From assembly GCA_011525785.1 (NCBI GenBank), contig WYBT01000030.1, forward strand, positions 186,001 through 250,000: a DNA stretch of 64,000 nucleotides, given 5' to 3'. Below are positions 9,601 to 19,103 of the stretch, piece after piece (position 1 is the first letter of the stretch; the number at the start of each line of letters is the position of its first letter). Below the pieces are notes generated by a model. The model ran no database searches, was not told where the DNA came from, and worked only from the letters and a program-made list of their open reading frames with translations. The position numbers and the translations under genes were made by a program. This DNA comes from Planctomycetaceae bacterium. Its GTDB lineage: Bacteria > Planctomycetota > UBA1135 > GCA-002686595.

Positions 9601-9803
9601 AGTTGCGCGAAGGCACGCCCGCGGGCCTGGAGTTCCTGTTCGACGTCTGCCGCAGCGATCCGTCGCACCTGGCGGAGCGCGCGCGCCGCGAGCTGACCAG
9701 GTTGGCCGGCCGCGAGCTCGGTCGCCTGCCGCCGCGCGGCGCCGAGCGCGAGCGCTGGATCGAAGGCCTGCGCGCCAATCTGTCCAACGCGCAGGAGCGT
9801 TGA
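6678..9803 (+). CDS. Secreted HEAT-repeat protein
   Basis: A 1041-residue protein. The ATG at 6678 starts a signal peptide that ends near 'AASGRAQ', so export is expected. Residues about 70-115 are a proline/alanine-rich linker. The rest is long runs of HEAT-like helical pairs, such as 'NPMVEHGAQTLARLGEEGRAAAL' shortened here to its pattern, then 'SPQVQSAVLIALGERR' and 'DPQVPVAASRGLAALRDPGAAPIL'. HEAT solenoids bind proteins; large secreted ones are common in planctomycetes, but their partners are unknown. The C-terminal 150 residues contain tryptophan-rich segments. It is followed by the transglycosylase gene after 151 bases that contain a palindrome. Confidence 0.8.
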   Translation: MPSPTKLFVSLGLSAVLAASGRAQLELPAESVKPRPAGESVDLGTPPRGDVAERASGRRLYDRPKAGTGELTLPGARPAAPSAPGAAPATGSADAAPGPAPAPGAAAPAAPAPISIPPMARFVLDGVAALRDAHNPMVEHGAQTLARLGEEGRAAALSALASEHPPSLLLGAKALLNFGDEPGCDAVIERLRLRLPSSVCAPLVDLLVARDPVRAGPSLLGELLAHRQGQVRVAAQRHLAALGTELPAAALLPALRSKESDARLRAVGLLSASSDPAALGLLFERLTDSSSSVGRRAVEVLALRPEERLAPDLLRRAFDAQWLLREQALALVALCEREDLRFEAYLTDVHRARLVDGMASNDPFVSGACAAALAGVGYRGAPADDSRWYDLDVPHRLVRVVAAQDFARDLSTLAPTAMRRLALVTGVDFGADGPRWIEWWSANATSFRAARARLEAGPDSALELALVVRSNVSGGESFTLLGPGWAREGRAPRAVLGEKLILTPTQASGALLELTRLGLLGVEALPGVRGSASAPGRALVLELDGRQKSFRFSDAPSTEWFDSALVLARSLRERNRWQLLHDPRAGLAFEDWWRREASWWEETSDEALLARRLWELSLDRAASAPLTQRDNAISRLAVSARDAGPLSRDDGQRLMALVASEPHVSTRLDVLLELALGALSVEGALAPDDARAVLTTLLERFGPEASSQIARVLHKAPPEFAHEASADAQSLLRAIAASVLAQRGAPEDIARLLALLDDPSPQVQSAVLIALGERRCEPARDEILLRARTASGEVRYAALRACGLLGGEGALSALIAGLADESDPQVPVAASRGLAALRDPGAAPILVSLLSRGPEDPCFEHARAGLLALGPSGVDELLRVVRASAHKARREAALILSEQLVPQAASVLMTLLSDTPDDARVAEELAVLTCVDLRLEVNPAAAWWAWWEYVVHDDAQAWLCAAAERLRLRAPTPQELREGTPAGLEFLFDVCRSDPSHLAERARRELTRLAGRELGRLPPRGAERERWIEGLRANLSNAQER

Positions 9804-9890
9804 GCGCGGAGCTGGGCGGCCGGGTCGCCTCGAACGCGACGGAATCGAAAACGCGCCGCCCCTGCGACTCGGCCGCAGCGACTGGTTCGC

Positions 9891-9906
9891 AGCGAGTCGA
9901 CTCGCT
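9891..9906. promoter_or_regulatory. Perfect 16-bp palindrome upstream of the transglycosylase gene
   Basis: AGCGAGTCGACTCGCT reads the same on both strands and lies 49 bases before the GTG of the transglycosylase gene. The position suits an operator, but no regulator gene is adjacent. A chance palindrome cannot be excluded. Confidence 0.3.
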
Positions 9907-9954
9907 CGGCGCGACGTGCTAGCTCGCCCGGCGTGATGCGCCTGCGGGCGGAGC

Positions 9955-10740
9955 GTGACGCGCTCGCGCGCCGCGCGTGACAAGCGCCTCTCCGCGTTCG
10001 ACACTCTCCGGCCCGTGGTCCGACGACGTTCATCGAAGGCGCGCCGTCCGCGCGCGCGCGGCGAGCGCTGGTTTTCGCGCGCCTTCTGGTTGTGCGCCCT
10101 GGCTGCCTGCGTGGCGCTGTGGGGCGCGCCGGCCGTGCGGCCGTTGCTCGAGTCGAACGGCTACCGGCGCGTCGAAGCGCACGCTCCGCTGCTGCGCGAG
10201 GTGGCGGACGAGTTCGAACTCGACCCCAACCTCCTGGCCGGCGTGATGCTGGCCGAGTCCAGCGGTCGGCTCGACGCCGTGTCGAAGGCCGGCGCGCTGG
10301 GGCTGTTCCAGTTGATGCTTCCGACGGCGCGCGAGCGCGCCCAGCTCCTGGGCCTGCGCGAGCCGACCCGCGAGGACCTGCTGAGCGACGCGGGGCTCAA
10401 CGCACGGCTCGCGGGCAGCTACCTGCGCTGGCTCCTGCGCCGTTATCGCGGCGAGTGCGAACCGGCGCTGGTGGCCTACAACGCCGGCCCGGGGCGGCTC
10501 GACGGCTGGATCAAGGAGTACGGCGGCTATCCTGCGTTGCGCAAACAGCGCGAAGGCGCCAGCCCCGTGCTGGCCTACGCGCGCAAGGTGCTCGCCTACC
10601 GCGACCGCTTCGCCGAGCGAGGCGCGATCACGCCGCTCTACGACCAACCTCCGGCGCCGCTGAGCGCGCCCTCGATCGTTCCCCCGTCCCCACCGGGTCC
10701 GCTGGTCGGCCCGCCTGCACCACCTCTCGATGTCGACTGA
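9955..10740 (+). CDS. Membrane-anchored lytic transglycosylase (SLT domain)
   Basis: It cleaves the glycan strands of peptidoglycan in the periplasm. The 261-residue protein has a basic N-terminus, one membrane anchor (residues about 42-59) and an SLT domain. Visible motifs are the catalytic Glu101 in 'AESSGRLDAVS', 'GALGLFQLMLPTA' (113-125) and 'AYNAGPGRLDGW' (from 174), all in the canonical order. A proline-rich tail follows. The start is a GTG at 9955. The 3' end overlaps the MscS start by 11 bases, so wall remodelling and an osmotic safety valve are probably co-expressed. Its peptidoglycan role indicates that this organism makes a wall. Confidence 0.9.
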   Translation: MTRSRAARDKRLSAFDTLRPVVRRRSSKARRPRARGERWFSRAFWLCALAACVALWGAPAVRPLLESNGYRRVEAHAPLLREVADEFELDPNLLAGVMLAESSGRLDAVSKAGALGLFQLMLPTARERAQLLGLREPTREDLLSDAGLNARLAGSYLRWLLRRYRGECEPALVAYNAGPGRLDGWIKEYGGYPALRKQREGASPVLAYARKVLAYRDRFAERGAITPLYDQPPAPLSAPSIVPPSPPGPLVGPPAPPLDVD

Positions 10741-12568
10741 TCGGTTTTCTTCTCTGCTGCGCGCGCTGTGCGTGTTCCTCGCCGCCGCGCTGTTCTCCGT
10801 TGTCGGCGCGGCGCACGCGGCGCCCGGCGTTGTCTCTGGCGCTGCGTCCGGCGCGACGCTCGTCCAGGGCGACGCAGCGCCCGCACAGCTCAGTTCGCCC
10901 TTCGCGAGTCCGCGCGAGGTGATGGAGAGCTTCGTCTCGGGCTTCCGTTACCTCGAGACCCGCGATGAGCGCGACCTCGCGGCGGCGGCGAAGACGCTGT
11001 ACGTCGACGGGCCGCTCGAGCAGCGCGAGCGCGTCGCCAAACGCCTCGTGCAGGAGCGCTTCCTGCGCATCCTCGACCGCGTCGCGCGCATCGACCCCGA
11101 GCAGTTCGACGACGCAGCCACGGTTGCGAACAAGGACGTGTCGATCACCACGCTGCGGCGCAGCGAGCCGCCCGAGCTCTCGATCGACCTGGTGTTCGAG
11201 CGCGCGCCCGGCGGCGGCTGGCTGATCGCGCGCGAGACGGTCGAGCACGCCGACGATCTGTGGGACAAGGTCAAGGGCCTCGATCCGCTGGCGGAGTTCG
11301 CGGGCAAGCACGCCCTGAGCGCGGCGGAGTGGGTGCGCTCGCACGTGCCCCAGCGCCTGCAGAGCGGCGGGATCTGGCTCGAGCCCTACCAGTGGATCGG
11401 GCTGGTCGCGCTGGTGGTGCTCGCGGTCCTGGTCGAGCGCATCCTGACGCTGATCCTGCGGCCGCTGATCCGGCGCCTGTCGGCCTCCGAGGGCCTGCCG
11501 ATCGACATCAAGCTGCTGCACGACTTCGAGCGGCCGGTGGGGGCGATCTTCCTGGGCGTAGTGTTCATCGCCGGCCTGCCGGTGCTCGACCTCACGCAGG
11601 GCGTGCGCAACGCGCTCGACATCGCCGCCAGCTTCATCGTCGCGGTGGCGAGCGTGTGGGCCACCTACCGCCTGGTCGACGTGGTGTGCTGGAACCTCGA
11701 GCAGCGCGCGGCCCGCACCGACAACAAGTTCGACGACATGCTGGTGCCGCTGGTGCGGCGCACGTTGAAGGTGCTGGTGCTCGCCATCGGCATCGTGTTC
11801 GTCGCCTCGCGCCTGACCGACCAGCTCTGGCACGTGCTGGCGGGACTTTCGATCGGCTCGCTGGCGGTCGGCTTCGCTGCGAAGGACTCGATCGAGAACC
11901 TGTTCGGCACCTTCACGGTGCTGCTCGACAATCCGTTCAAGCTCGGCGATCTGATCAAGGTCAGCGACATCGAGGGCTCGGTCGAGCAGGTGGGCTTTCG
12001 CTCGACGCGCATCCGCACCGCGGAGGACAGCCTCATCACCGTCCCCAACTCGCGCTTCATCGGCTCGCACGTCGAGAACTTCGGCGCGCGGCGCCAGCGG
12101 CGCGTGCGAACGATGTTGTCGCTGACCTACGACACGCCGCCGGAGAAGATCGTGGCCTTCTGCGAAGGCGTGCGCGAGCTGATCCGCGTGCACCCGCTGG
12201 CCTCGCGCGAGGTCTATCACGTGTGGCTCTCGAACTGGGGCGCGTCGTCGCTCGACGTGGAGCTGATCTGCTTCATCTCGACCACCGATTTCGCGACCTT
12301 CCTGCGCGAGCGCCACCGGCTGTACGTCGACATCCTGCGCCTCGCCAAGGAGCTGCGCGTGTCGTTCGCGTTCCCGACCCAGACCGTCTGGAAGGCGCGC
12401 GAAGAGGACCTGCTCCACGAGGACCGTCCGCGCGATCGCGAGCAGGCGCTCGCGCGCGGACGCGAGATCGCGCGAGCGGTGACGGCGACCTCGCTGTCGC
12501 ACCTGGGCGGGGCTGCGCCGGCGCCGGTGCGCTTCGACCCCGCCGACCCCGACGCCATCGGCGGCTGA
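10730..12568 (+). CDS. MscS-family mechanosensitive ion channel
   Basis: It opens under membrane tension to release solutes. The 612-residue protein has a signal peptide and a periplasmic N-terminal domain of about 190 residues. About five membrane segments follow between residues 220 and 390. The MscS signature covers the pore helix and upper cytoplasmic ring: 'GSLAVGFAAKDSIENLFG', 'LLDNPFKLGDLIKV' and 'VGFRSTRIRTAEDSLITVPN'. It is larger than E. coli MscS (286 residues), and the extra domain is of a type common in large MscS paralogues. The ATG lies inside the end of the transglycosylase gene, which indicates translational coupling. Confidence 0.9.
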   Translation: MSTDRFSSLLRALCVFLAAALFSVVGAAHAAPGVVSGAASGATLVQGDAAPAQLSSPFASPREVMESFVSGFRYLETRDERDLAAAAKTLYVDGPLEQRERVAKRLVQERFLRILDRVARIDPEQFDDAATVANKDVSITTLRRSEPPELSIDLVFERAPGGGWLIARETVEHADDLWDKVKGLDPLAEFAGKHALSAAEWVRSHVPQRLQSGGIWLEPYQWIGLVALVVLAVLVERILTLILRPLIRRLSASEGLPIDIKLLHDFERPVGAIFLGVVFIAGLPVLDLTQGVRNALDIAASFIVAVASVWATYRLVDVVCWNLEQRAARTDNKFDDMLVPLVRRTLKVLVLAIGIVFVASRLTDQLWHVLAGLSIGSLAVGFAAKDSIENLFGTFTVLLDNPFKLGDLIKVSDIEGSVEQVGFRSTRIRTAEDSLITVPNSRFIGSHVENFGARRQRRVRTMLSLTYDTPPEKIVAFCEGVRELIRVHPLASREVYHVWLSNWGASSLDVELICFISTTDFATFLRERHRLYVDILRLAKELRVSFAFPTQTVWKAREEDLLHEDRPRDREQALARGREIARAVTATSLSHLGGAAPAPVRFDPADPDAIGG

Positions 12569-12607
12569 TCGGGCGGCGGCGCGCGTGTCCGGGGGCCGCC
12601 GCGGCAC

Positions 12608-12613
12608 TAGAAT
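12608..12613 (+). promoter_or_regulatory. Putative -10 box (TAGAAT) upstream of the Bat operon
   Basis: TAGAAT stands 247 bases before the moxR start in otherwise GC-rich DNA. If used, it gives an unusually long leader of about 240 nt compared with other genes here. No other box closer to moxR is as good. Confidence 0.35.
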
Positions 12614-12860
12614 TCCCGCCCGCAGCGCTCCTCGTGACGCCAACACGGCGCGTGGAACTGCGTAGCGGCGCGGCCACGAGGCCCGCCGGCGTCGGCCGCT
12701 CCAAGCCCGCGCCCCGCATCACGCCTGGACTGTGCTCGGCCGCGCGCCGCGCGCAGACCAGCGCCTGACGCGGGGCGATGTCGTTCGGCGTCCCTTGTTT
12801 TCGAAGCTGACCTGCGAGCCCTGCCCGCGCGCGCGGCGCGCGAGCCCTGCCACCGTCCCC

Positions 12861-13856
<996 letters not shown>

Positions 13857-13899
13857 GGGCGCGTGCTCGCGGTTCGCCAACCTTGCATCCCCGCACGTC

Positions 13900-14850
13900 G
13901 TGAAGTTCAACGAGCACCAGATCCGCGCGCAGCAACGGGCGCAGGAACTGCTCGCGCCCGAGTTGATGGCGCGCGTGAGCCAGATCCAGCTGCGCACGCA
14001 CCGCCTCGTGAACGACGTGCTCTCGGGCGCGTACCGCAGCACGTTCCGCGGCTCGGGCGTCGAGTTCGAGGAGGTGCGCACGTACCAGCCCGGCGACGAC
14101 ATCCGCACCATCGACTGGAACCGCACCGCCAAGAGCGGCGAGCCGTTCGTCAAGACCTACGTCGAGGAGCGCGAGCTGTCGATCCTGTTCCTGGTCGACA
14201 CCTCGCGCTCGATGGACTTCGGGTCGCGCCAGTGGACCAAGCGCGAGGCCGCGGCCGCGTTCTGCGCGCTCTTGTCGTTCGTCGCGCAGCGCAGCCAGGA
14301 CCGCGTCGGGCTGTGCCTGTTCGGCGCGACGCCGGGATTGCACCTGCCGCCGCGCAAGGGCGCGGGCGCCATCGCGCGCGTGGTGCGGGAGGTGATCGCG
14401 TCCAAGCCCACCGACGGCCCCGCGGACCTGCAAGCGGTGCTCGAACTCCAGGAGCGCACGCTGCGCCGCCGCGCGCTGGTGTTCCTGGTCAGCGACTTCG
14501 ATCGCCTCGACGAGCGCGCGGCCGACACGCTGGCGCGCCTGGCTCGCCGTCACGACGTGATCGCCACGCGCGTGGTCGATCCGTTCGAGCGCGAGCTGCC
14601 GGTCAGCGGCCGCATCTGGATGCGCGAGCTGGAAGGCGAAGCGCTGGTCGAGGTCGACACGCGCTCGGGCGCGGTGCGCAAGGCCTGGCGCGAGGACTTC
14701 GAGCGGCGCAGCGCGGCCCTCGCGGCCTCGCTGGTGCGCGCTGGCGTCGACCTGCTCGAACTGGGCGCGGGAGAGAACCTCTCGCGTTCGCTCGCTGAGC
14801 CGCTGGTGCGCTACTTCGCGCTGCGCCGCCGTCGGAGGGCCGCGCGATGA
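13900..14850 (+). CDS. DUF58 domain protein of the Bat operon
   Basis: A 316-residue DUF58 protein with the family signature 'YQPGDDIRTIDWNRTAK' and a degenerate VWA domain that keeps 'LVDTSRSM' at the metal-site position. DUF58 proteins are always found beside MoxR and probably are its substrates or adaptors. The GTG at 13900 is chosen (44 bases after moxR). A TTG at 13843 would overlap moxR and add 19 poorly conserved residues. There is no signal peptide, so it is likely cytoplasmic. Its stop overlaps the next start as ATGA. Confidence 0.9.
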   Translation: MKFNEHQIRAQQRAQELLAPELMARVSQIQLRTHRLVNDVLSGAYRSTFRGSGVEFEEVRTYQPGDDIRTIDWNRTAKSGEPFVKTYVEERELSILFLVDTSRSMDFGSRQWTKREAAAAFCALLSFVAQRSQDRVGLCLFGATPGLHLPPRKGAGAIARVVREVIASKPTDGPADLQAVLELQERTLRRRALVFLVSDFDRLDERAADTLARLARRHDVIATRVVDPFERELPVSGRIWMRELEGEALVEVDTRSGAVRKAWREDFERRSAALAASLVRAGVDLLELGAGENLSRSLAEPLVRYFALRRRRRAAR

Positions 14851-15779
14851 TCTCGCTCGCTCGACTGCTGGTGTTGCTCGCGCTGTCGCTCGGCGCCGTC
14901 GCGCGCGCCGCGCAATCGGACGCGAGCGCTCCGCGCTGGATCCTCGATCCGCGCGAGCGCGCAGTCGGCGAAGTGCTCGAACTCGCGCTCGAAGTGCCGC
15001 TGGCGGCGGGCGCGCGGCTCGAGGTCGACAGCTCCGCGCTGGAGGCCGACCCGTCGTGGGCGCTGCTCGAGTCGGTGCGGCGCGAGCGAGTGAGCTCCGT
15101 CGGCAGCGGGTCAGGCGGCGATCCGTCGATCGCCGTCGTGCGCTGGTCGCTGGCCTCGCTCGAGCCGGGCGAGCGCCAACTGCCGACTCCGGCGCTGTCG
15201 GTGGTGGACGCGTCTGGCGCGCGCGCGTCGTTGGCCGTGCCCTCCGCAGCGGCGCGCTTCACCGGCGTGCTGGCGGAGGGCGAAGACGAGCCGCGCGCGC
15301 CGCTCGGCTTCCGTCCGGTGGAGGCGCAGGCGACGAGCACGCTCTCGCCGTGGCTGATGGGCGCGGCCGGGCTCGTGCTCGGCGCGCTCGCTGCGCTGTG
15401 GTTCGTCCGTCGCCGCCGGCGCAGCGCTCCGCCCGCGCCGCCCACGGTCCTCGAGCAACTCGCGGCGCTCGAAGCGCGGCCCGTCGAAGCGCGCGAGCAG
15501 GCGCGCGAGGTGTACTACGCGCTCACGGCGCTGGTTCGCGAGCACGTCGACGAGCGCCTGGGCGAGCCGCGGCCCGCCGCCACGGATGCGGAGTGGCTTC
15601 GCGGCCTGGCGCAGCGCGCGCCCGCCGCTGCCTGCGAGGAACTCGCCGCGCTCCTGCGCGAGGCCGAGCCGGTGAAGTACGCCGCGCACCATCCCACGCA
15701 CTGGGCGGTGCGCGAGAGTTTTCAGCGCGCGCGACGCGCCTTGGAGCTCTTCGACGATGCGACGCGGAGGGCGGCGTGA
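14847..15779 (+). CDS. DUF4381-like single-pass membrane protein of the Bat operon
   Basis: A 310-residue protein with a signal peptide (cleaved near 'ARAAQS') and a periplasmic beta-rich domain. A membrane segment (residues about 170-190, 'LMGAAGLVLGALAALWFV') is followed by basic residues. The cytoplasmic helical tail contains 'YYALTALVREHVDERLG' and ends in 'FQRARRALELF'. This tail pattern matches DUF4381-type proteins that sit between DUF58 and BatA in such operons. Its start overlaps the DUF58 stop (ATGA) and its stop overlaps the batA start (GTGA). The exact role is not known. Confidence 0.7.
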   Translation: MISLARLLVLLALSLGAVARAAQSDASAPRWILDPRERAVGEVLELALEVPLAAGARLEVDSSALEADPSWALLESVRRERVSSVGSGSGGDPSIAVVRWSLASLEPGERQLPTPALSVVDASGARASLAVPSAAARFTGVLAEGEDEPRAPLGFRPVEAQATSTLSPWLMGAAGLVLGALAALWFVRRRRRSAPPAPPTVLEQLAALEARPVEAREQAREVYYALTALVREHVDERLGEPRPAATDAEWLRGLAQRAPAAACEELAALLREAEPVKYAAHHPTHWAVRESFQRARRALELFDDATRRAA

Positions 15780-16873
15780 GCGCGCTCGCCGTGCTGCAGA
15801 CGACGGCGGCTGGTGCTGCGGCTGTGCAGAGCCAAGGCGAAGGCCCCGGCGTGGCGCAAGCGCAGTGGCGCGTGATCGGCGAGCTGTACCTCGCCGAGCC
15901 GCAGTTCCTGTTCCTCGCGCCGCTGGCGCTCGCACTCTTGTGGTGGGGGCGTCGCGCGCGCGCGCACGCCGCCGGCCGCGTGCCGCAACTGCCTCGCGCG
16001 AGCTTGCCACGCTCGTGGTCGCAGCGGCTCGCGCCGCTGGCGCTGTGGCTGCAGGCTGCGGCGCTGGTGCTGGTGTGCATCGCCCTGGCGCGACCGGTGC
16101 GCGGCAACGCCGTGCGCACCACGATCTCCGAGGGCATCGACATCGCGCTGGTGCTCGACCGCTCGGGCTCGATGAAGTACGAGGACCTCGAGAAGGGCAA
16201 GACGCGCCTGGACGTGTCGAAGGAAGTGCTGGCCGCCTTCGCCGAGCGCCGCATGACCGATCGCGTGGGCGCGGCGGACAGTTGCGCGCTGCTCACGTTT
16301 GCGCAGTACCCCGCCCTCCTGTGTCCGTTCACGCTCGACTTCGGCGCCTTCAAGGGCTTCCTCGACAGCGTGCAGTACGTGCGCAACGAGGTCGAGGACG
16401 GCACGGCGATCGGACGCGGCCTCGCGAAGGCCGTGGCGGTGCTCAAGGAGACCGACTCGCGCTCGAAGGTCGTCGTGCTGCTCACCGACGGCGAGAACAA
16501 CGTGCTCGACATCACGCCGCTGAAGGCCGCAGAACTCGCCAAGGAGGCCGGCGTGCGCGTGTACACGGTGCTCGCGGGGCGCTTCGCCTTCCAGGAGGAC
16601 GTGTTCGGGCGCGTGTACGCCACCGAGCGCGAACTCGACAGCACCGAGCTCGAGCAGATCGCGAGCCTGACCGGCGGGCGCTTCTTCCGCGCCAAGGATC
16701 GCGACGCGCTGGAGGAGGTGTACGCCACGATCGAGTCGCTCGAACGCACGGAGCGGCGCGAAGAGCGCTACACGGAGACCTTCGACCTTTACCTCCAAGT
16801 GCTGCTCGCGGCGCTGTGCTGCTACAGCCTGGCCTGGTTCTCGCACGCCACCTGGGCGCGGAGGCTGCCGTGA
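15776..16873 (+). CDS. batA: BatA-like VWA membrane protein
   Basis: A 365-residue protein with membrane segments near both ends flanking a periplasm- or cytoplasm-facing VWA domain. The metal-ion-dependent adhesion site is intact: 'LVLDRSGSM' near residue 126, a downstream Thr in 'EDGTAIGRGL' and an Asp in 'VLLTDGENN'. Batch-mates BatA and BatB are thought to form a complex with MoxR/DUF58 and the TPR proteins. The GTG start overlaps the preceding stop by four bases, and the end overlaps batB in the same way. Upstream in-frame sequence is only the antisense-free shadow of the previous gene. Confidence 0.88.
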   Translation: MSALAVLQTTAAGAAAVQSQGEGPGVAQAQWRVIGELYLAEPQFLFLAPLALALLWWGRRARAHAAGRVPQLPRASLPRSWSQRLAPLALWLQAAALVLVCIALARPVRGNAVRTTISEGIDIALVLDRSGSMKYEDLEKGKTRLDVSKEVLAAFAERRMTDRVGAADSCALLTFAQYPALLCPFTLDFGAFKGFLDSVQYVRNEVEDGTAIGRGLAKAVAVLKETDSRSKVVVLLTDGENNVLDITPLKAAELAKEAGVRVYTVLAGRFAFQEDVFGRVYATERELDSTELEQIASLTGGRFFRAKDRDALEEVYATIESLERTERREERYTETFDLYLQVLLAALCCYSLAWFSHATWARRLP

Positions 16874-17952
16874 GCGCGCTGGCCTTGCTGGGTTTCGATC
16901 TGCTGCGTCCCGCGCAGCTGGTGTGGCTCGCCGCCGCGCCCGTGTTGCTGCTCGTAGGCCTGTGGTCTCTGCGCCGGCGCCGGACCGAGCTCGAGCGGCT
17001 CGTCGATGCGCGCCACGCGCGGCGCTTCCTGCCCGATTTCAGCCGGCGGCGCGCCGCAGCGCGCATCGTGCTCGCTTCGCTGGCGCTCGCGCTGGCGGCC
17101 TTCGCCGCAACTGGCCCGGTGCGCGGCTACACCGCGCGCGCCGTGCAGCGCCGCGGCCTGGACTTGGTGATCTGCATCGACACCTCGCGCTCGATGCTGG
17201 TGCGCGACCTGCGCCCCGATCGACTCACGCGCGCCAAGCGCGAAGTGACAGGCCTGATCGAGCGGCTGCGCGGCGACCGCGTCGCGCTCGTGGCCTTTGC
17301 GGGCGACGCGCGCGACGTGTCGCCGCTCACGCACGATCGCACGACGCTGCGCGCGCTGCTCGAGCGCGTCGACACCGAGGAGAACGTCAAGGGCGGAACC
17401 GACCTGGGCGCCGCGCTCAACCACGCGCTGCAGTTGTTCGACGGCCGCAGCGGCGCGCACGAGGCGATCGTGATGCTCACCGACGGCGAAGATCTCGAGG
17501 GGCGCGGACTCGAGGCGGCGCGCACGGCGGCCGAGCGCGGCATCCGCATCTACGTCGTCGGCATGGGCACCGACGGCGGCGGCAAGATCCCGCAGGTCTC
17601 GAGCGACGGGCGCGAGTCGTTCGTGGCCGACGAGTCCGGCGAGGAGGTTGTCTCCGCGCTGGTGGGCGACACGTTGCAAGCGATCGCGCAGGCCAGCGGG
17701 GGCGAGTACATCGCCGCAACGCGCTCGGCGACGCCGCTCGAGGAGCTCTACATCGCGCGCATCAACCGGCTCGAGGGCCGCGACCTCGAGGGCGGCGTCG
17801 AGTACCTCCCGCACGATCGCTACCAATGGTTCCTGGGCGCGGCGGCGCTGTGCATGCTGGTCGAGGCCGGACTGCGCGAACGCCGGCGCGCGAAGCGTGA
17901 CGGCGACGGCAGCAGCGCGAACTCGGCGGCGCAGATGGAGCGCGCCGCATGA
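16870..17952 (+). CDS. batB: BatB-like VWA membrane protein
   Basis: A 360-residue paralogue of the preceding protein, with two N-terminal membrane segments, a VWA domain and a C-terminal membrane segment ('WFLGAAALCMLVEAGL'). The MIDAS motif is present as 'CIDTSRSM' near residue 101, with 'GGTDLGAALNHAL' and 'MLTDGEDLEG'. BatB normally pairs with BatA. Translation is coupled to batA through GTGA (16870-16873) and to batC through ATGA. The tail of about 25 residues is polar and basic and likely cytoplasmic. Confidence 0.88.
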   Translation: MSALALLGFDLLRPAQLVWLAAAPVLLLVGLWSLRRRRTELERLVDARHARRFLPDFSRRRAAARIVLASLALALAAFAATGPVRGYTARAVQRRGLDLVICIDTSRSMLVRDLRPDRLTRAKREVTGLIERLRGDRVALVAFAGDARDVSPLTHDRTTLRALLERVDTEENVKGGTDLGAALNHALQLFDGRSGAHEAIVMLTDGEDLEGRGLEAARTAAERGIRIYVVGMGTDGGGKIPQVSSDGRESFVADESGEEVVSALVGDTLQAIAQASGGEYIAATRSATPLEELYIARINRLEGRDLEGGVEYLPHDRYQWFLGAAALCMLVEAGLRERRRAKRDGDGSSANSAAQMERAA

Positions 17953-19103
17953 AGCTGCACCTGGCGTCGCTGCTGGCGCTCGTCGTCAGCGGGGGTTCGG
18001 CGAGCCAGTCGGCCGCGCCGGCGCCTCAGAACGCGCCGAGTTCTGCGCCGAGTTCCGCGGCCGGAGCCCTGCCCGGCTCGACTCCGCAAGCAGCCGATGC
18101 TCCGCAGTCGAAGGCGCTGCCTGCGTTCAGCGGGACGCTGCGCGACGCTCGAGTCGAGCTGCAGCAGCTGTGCGAGCGCGCGGAGCACGAGTCGGCCGCG
18201 CAACTCGCCGATTCGGTGCTCGCCAGTCCCCAGTGGAGCGCCGCGCTCGAGCGCGAGCGTGCGGAGTTCCACTTCGCGCAGGGCGTCGCGCGCGGAGCTG
18301 CACAGGCCTACGTCGAGGCTTCGCAGGCGGCCCACGCGGCGCGCGGACTGGCGGGCTCGAGCGAGCTCGGCCTGGACAGCGCGTACAACGCGGGGACCTT
18401 CCGCCTGATGCACGCCGAGGCGTTGCGGCGCGAGATCCCGCAGATTCGCGAGCAACTCCAACTGCCGCCGTTGGCGCAACCTCCCGCAGGCGGCGCGCCC
18501 ATGGGGCCGCCCGGCGCCGAGACGGCCTCCGATCCGATCGCGACCGCACGCGCGGCCTACGTCGCGGCGCGCGGCGACTTGATCGAGCGCTGGCGCGCGG
18601 ATCCGGCGCACGTCGACACGCGCGCGAACCTCGAACTGGTCGCGCGCCGACTGCGCGAGCTGGACGAGCTCGAACGCCAGCGCGAACAGGAGCAGCAGTC
18701 CGATCCCAACCAGCGCCAGGATCCTGACCAGAAGCAGGACCCGCAGCAGAACCAGGATCAGCAGCAGCAGAACCAGGAGCAGCCCTCCTCGGAGCCGCAG
18801 CAGGATCAGCAGCAGCCCCAGGACCCGTCCGAGCAGGACAAGCAGGAGCAGGAGTCCGAGCAGAAGCCGGGCGAGGACAAGTCCGAACAGGAGCAGCAGC
18901 CCGAGGAGGGCGAACAGCCCGGCGAGCAGCAGCCCGACCCCAAGGAGGGTGCGGATCCGGCGCAGCCGCAGGACGAGCGCCTGCTCACTCCGGAGGAGAT
19001 CCAACGTCTGCTCCAGCAGCTCGAGAAAATCGAAGACCAGGCGGCGCAGGTCCAAGCTGCGCTGCGCCGGGCGCGCCGCGTTCCGGTCAAGCGCGACTGG
19101 TGA
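17949..19103 (+). CDS. batC: BatC-like protein with long Gln/Glu/Pro-rich region
   Basis: A 384-residue protein in the BatC position. It has a signal peptide, an Ala/Pro-rich linker, a helical TPR-like domain (residues about 55-235) and then about 95 residues of nearly pure Q, E, D, P, K and S repeats (such as 'DPQQNQDQQQQNQEQ'). It closes with a conserved-looking helix and the motif VKRDW. BatC proteins in other phyla also carry a low-complexity stretch and a terminal DW. The long acidic, glutamine-rich segment is probably disordered and may act as a tether. It starts at an ATGA overlap with batB and ends at a GTGA overlap with batD. Confidence 0.8.
   Translation: MKLHLASLLALVVSGGSASQSAAPAPQNAPSSAPSSAAGALPGSTPQAADAPQSKALPAFSGTLRDARVELQQLCERAEHESAAQLADSVLASPQWSAALERERAEFHFAQGVARGAAQAYVEASQAAHAARGLAGSSELGLDSAYNAGTFRLMHAEALRREIPQIREQLQLPPLAQPPAGGAPMGPPGAETASDPIATARAAYVAARGDLIERWRADPAHVDTRANLELVARRLRELDELERQREQEQQSDPNQRQDPDQKQDPQQNQDQQQQNQEQPSSEPQQDQQQPQDPSEQDKQEQESEQKPGEDKSEQEQQPEEGEQPGEQQPDPKEGADPAQPQDERLLTPEEIQRLLQQLEKIEDQAAQVQAALRRARRVPVKRDW

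Noticed and set aside
12634..12768. 44-codon ORF between TAGAAT and moxR
   Set aside because: It follows a promoter-like hexamer, but codon bias is poor, Arg/Ala-rich, and no Shine-Dalgarno is present. It could be a leader peptide, but nothing supports this.
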